A stretch of 7,500 nucleotides of DNA from Anaerolinea sp. (lineage in GTDB: Bacteria; Chloroflexota; Anaerolineae; Anaerolineales; Anaerolineaceae), in NCBI GenBank assembly GCA_013824385.1, contig PNNU01000158.1:1-7500 (forward strand), in the 5' to 3' direction. Each line of letters opens with the position of its first letter. Positions within the stretch are counted from its first letter, which is position 1. A model generated the notes under the pieces. The model was not told the origin of the DNA, searched no databases, and saw only the letters and a list, made by a program, of their open reading frames with translations. Shown here piece after piece: positions 6,220 through 7,500 of the stretch. Position numbers and translations under genes: made by a program.

Positions 6220-6239
6220 GGTTTACAAATATGCAATGA
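6220..6239 (+). promoter_or_regulatory. 20-nt upstream box, copy 2 (candidate activator site)
   Basis: This matches the box at 2994-3013 in 19 of 20 positions; the only change is T to A at position 12. It again starts exactly 44 nt before TATAAT. Sequence between box and -10 is less conserved apart from a shared TTTGGAG shifted by one base, which suggests selection on the box and its spacing. Confidence 0.6.
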
Positions 6240-6263
6240 TAAGATTTGGAGCATTTTTTGGCG

Positions 6264-6269
6264 TATAAT
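6264..6269 (+). promoter_or_regulatory. Probable -10 element of cassette 2 promoter
   Basis: A perfect TATAAT in the context GGCGTATAATTTT lies downstream of the cassette 1 terminator and 79 nt before the ATG of the second TadE-like gene. No consensus -35 is seen at the usual spacing. Confidence 0.6.
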
Positions 6270-6275
6270 TTTCAA

Positions 6276-6313
6276 TTATAGGTGGAAACAAAGAACAAAT
6301 TTATAGGTGGAAA
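6276..6313 (+). repeat. 13-nt direct repeat TTATAGGTGGAAA in the cassette 2 leader
   Basis: Two exact copies (6276-6288 and 6301-6313) are 25 nt apart start to start, just after the -10 element. Each contains AGGTGG, which resembles a Shine-Dalgarno variant, but no start codon follows at a suitable distance. No such repeat is seen in the cassette 1 leader. Confidence 0.8.
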
Positions 6314-6348
6314 TTCAAAGTCCTAAATTTTAAGATTGGTACTAAGTG

Positions 6349-6861
6349 ATGAAAAGAATATTTAATTCTTTAGGATCGCACCTTAAGGGGCAGGCGACGC
6401 TAGAGTTGGCGTTAGTCTTGCCACTCTTTTTGATTTTAATTTTTGGTGTTTTCGAAATCGCTTTGCTTTTTTTCACCAGTGTGTCTGTGGCCAACGCCAG
6501 CCGTGAAGCAGCGCGATATGCCGCCACTTCGGGCTGCCCTTCTTCTACTGCTTGTGTTGATGCAGATGTGCAATACTACCAGGATTGTACTGGTATCAAG
6601 AATAAGGCGATTTCAAAAGCGCCCGGTATTAGTCTTGTTGCCACTAATATTGCCATCAGTTATGACCACGGCCCAAATAACAGCGGGGTCATATCTGCTA
6701 TCACTGACGTCTGTTCTGCAACAACTCCCACACTAATCACCGGAGATCGGGTCGTGGTTACGGTGACCAAACAATTCAACCTGATTGTCCCCATCCCGGG
6801 TTTGAAGAGTTTTCCCATTGTCAGTACCACCTATCGGACCTATCTGGGGAAAATTCAATGA
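6349..6861 (+). CDS. TadE-like pseudopilin, cassette 2 (no stalk)
   Basis: This is a 170-residue TadE-type single-span pseudopilin. The leader has Gly14 then QATLE (Gln15 as +1, Glu19 as +5), a hydrophobic helix (about 20-45) and VANASREAARYAA (47-59). It is the paralogue of the first 165 residues of the protein at 3107: both share YYxDCxGIxNxAIS, YDHGP, TGDRVVVTV or its equivalent, and a final FPI followed by a TTYRT-type strand. It stops where the paralogue enters its Thr/Pro stalk. Cys80 and Cys122 match Cys75 and Cys116 of the paralogue; Cys63 and Cys69 are extra. The ATG at 6349 is preferred to the overlapping GTG at 6346. The stop overlaps the next start (ATGATGA arrangement), so the next gene is translationally coupled. 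A pilus or secretion-tip role is inferred from the family. Confidence 0.9.
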   Translation: MKRIFNSLGSHLKGQATLELALVLPLFLILIFGVFEIALLFFTSVSVANASREAARYAATSGCPSSTACVDADVQYYQDCTGIKNKAISKAPGISLVATNIAISYDHGPNNSGVISAITDVCSATTPTLITGDRVVVTVTKQFNLIVPIPGLKSFPIVSTTYRTYLGKIQ

Positions 6862-7358
6862 TGAAAATCAAATTCAGGTTTAAACAATTCCTGGGCAGAT
6901 TGGCGGCAGCTAATCCTACTACCAAAAAACGGGGTGAATCAGGTCAGGGTTTGGTGGAACTGGCCGTCAGCCTGATAGTGATCCTTGTGCTGCTGGCTGG
7001 CATCGTGGATCTCAGTCGGACGATCATGACGAAAATGCAGCTTCAAGATGCGGCTGAAGAAGGCGTAGTCTATGCAATGGCTTTTCCAAAGAACTGTACG
7101 CAAATCCAATATCGCGTTCTGCAAAATCTGTCTAAAGTGAAGAACGCCACTCTAGCCTCGGTTGTGATCACTTATACAACAATTAGCACAGGTGTGTCTG
7201 TGCCTTGTGCGTCTGCAACCGGGGATTTAAAAGGGCAGTTGATCAAAGTGACAATTGCGAATAGCTTCCCTGTCAGTATGCCTTTTTTGGGAAAAGTCGT
7301 GGGTACTACGCGCACGATCAATGTTGAAGCTAAAGGAATTGTCATTAAGTCAAACTAG
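6858..7358 (+). CDS. TadE/TadF-like pseudopilin, cassette 2
   Basis: This single-span pseudopilin is 166 residues from the first ATG (6858) or 165 from the second (6861); both overlap the preceding stop. GGGGA at 6846-6850 lies 7 nt before 6858. Numbered from 6861, a basic N-terminus of 28 residues precedes the cleavage motif G|QGLVE (Gln29 as +1, Glu33 as +5), longer than in the paralogue at 4350. A hydrophobic helix (about 34-56) and the shared LQDAAEEGVVYAMAFPKNC follow. Cys79 and Cys116 match the cysteine pair of the cassette 1 paralogue, and the C-terminal MPFLGKVVG and VEAKGIVIK are also shared. The TadG-like gene starts 25 nt downstream. TadF versus second TadE cannot be decided from sequence alone. 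Confidence 0.88.
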   Translation: MMKIKFRFKQFLGRLAAANPTTKKRGESGQGLVELAVSLIVILVLLAGIVDLSRTIMTKMQLQDAAEEGVVYAMAFPKNCTQIQYRVLQNLSKVKNATLASVVITYTTISTGVSVPCASATGDLKGQLIKVTIANSFPVSMPFLGKVVGTTRTINVEAKGIVIKSN

Positions 7359-7383
7359 GTTCAATAATGACTGGATGAGTGAT

Positions 7384-7500
7384 ATGAAAACACAAGAAAA
7401 AGGTCAAATTATTGTTGTTTTAGCAGTTGCACTGGTAGCCATTTTGGGCATCACCGCCCTGGCTGTGGATGGCAGCATGATCTATTCTGAACGCCGTGAA
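7384..7500 (+). CDS. TadG-like protein, cassette 2 (3' end cut by window)
   Basis: Only the first 39 codons are inside the window and the frame is open to the last base. The translation MKTQEKGQIIVVLAVALVAI, followed by LGITALAVDGSMIYSERRE, matches the N-terminus of the TadG-like protein at 4838 almost residue for residue (shared LAVALVAILGITALA and DGSM). It begins with a short polar stretch, a G|Q pair at residues 7-8 and one hydrophobic segment. Glu is again missing at +5 (Val12). An in-frame ATG at 7375 is an alternative start, but the length match with the paralogue favours 7384. No strong Shine-Dalgarno is visible. Confidence 0.85.
   Translation, partial: MKTQEKGQIIVVLAVALVAILGITALAVDGSMIYSERRE

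Larger units (their letters stand above)
6184..6348 (+). other. Intergenic control region upstream of tad-like cassette 2
   Basis: This 165-nt AT-rich region carries the second copy of the 20-nt box (6220-6239), a perfect TATAAT (6264-6269) and a 13-nt direct repeat in the likely leader (6276-6288 and 6301-6313). The layout mirrors the region upstream of cassette 1. Confidence 0.7.

Overview
The window looks like chromosome from an environmental bacterium, most plausibly a member of the Chloroflexota (Anaerolineae-like). This is an inference from three things: TadE-type pseudopilins with a G|QATLE-type leader, a long Thr/Pro-rich linker in a secreted protein, and the combination of a DegT aminotransferase, a PH-like membrane protein and a DUF92 protein. 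No rRNA, tRNA, CRISPR array or mobile element is visible. All supported genes lie on the + strand.

Region 1 (1-2945) is a tightly packed run of three genes: a DegT/DnrJ/EryC1/StrS-type PLP aminotransferase whose 5' end lies outside the window, a multi-span membrane protein with a probable PH-like domain, and a DUF92 (VTE6-like) membrane protein. Gaps of 14 and 3 nt suggest one transcript, probably for surface-sugar or membrane functions.

Region 2 (2946-6183) starts with a 161-nt intergenic region holding a probable promoter. It is followed by a three-gene cassette for envelope pilus-type (Tad/Flp) minor components: a TadE-like pseudopilin with a Thr/Pro stalk and an extra C-terminal domain, a short TadE/TadF-like pseudopilin, and a TadG-like protein with a repetitive, beta-solenoid-like C-terminal part. 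A 22-bp perfect hairpin with a T-run closes the cassette.

Region 3 (6184-7500) is a second cassette with the same gene order (TadE-like without stalk, TadE/TadF-like, TadG-like cut by the window end). It has its own promoter region, which carries the same 20-nt box (19/20 identical) at exactly the same distance (44 nt) from a perfect TATAAT as in front of cassette 1.

The main message is a diverged tandem duplication of a TadE-TadF-TadG cassette together with its control region. The two cassettes have differentiated: one TadE copy carries a rigid, probably surface-projecting Thr/Pro stalk and a terminal domain, the other ends after the pseudopilin domain. All four TadE/F proteins keep the G|QxxxE prepilin-type cleavage motif and a conserved cysteine pair. 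The Tad ATPase, platform proteins, Flp pilin and prepilin peptidase are not in the window.
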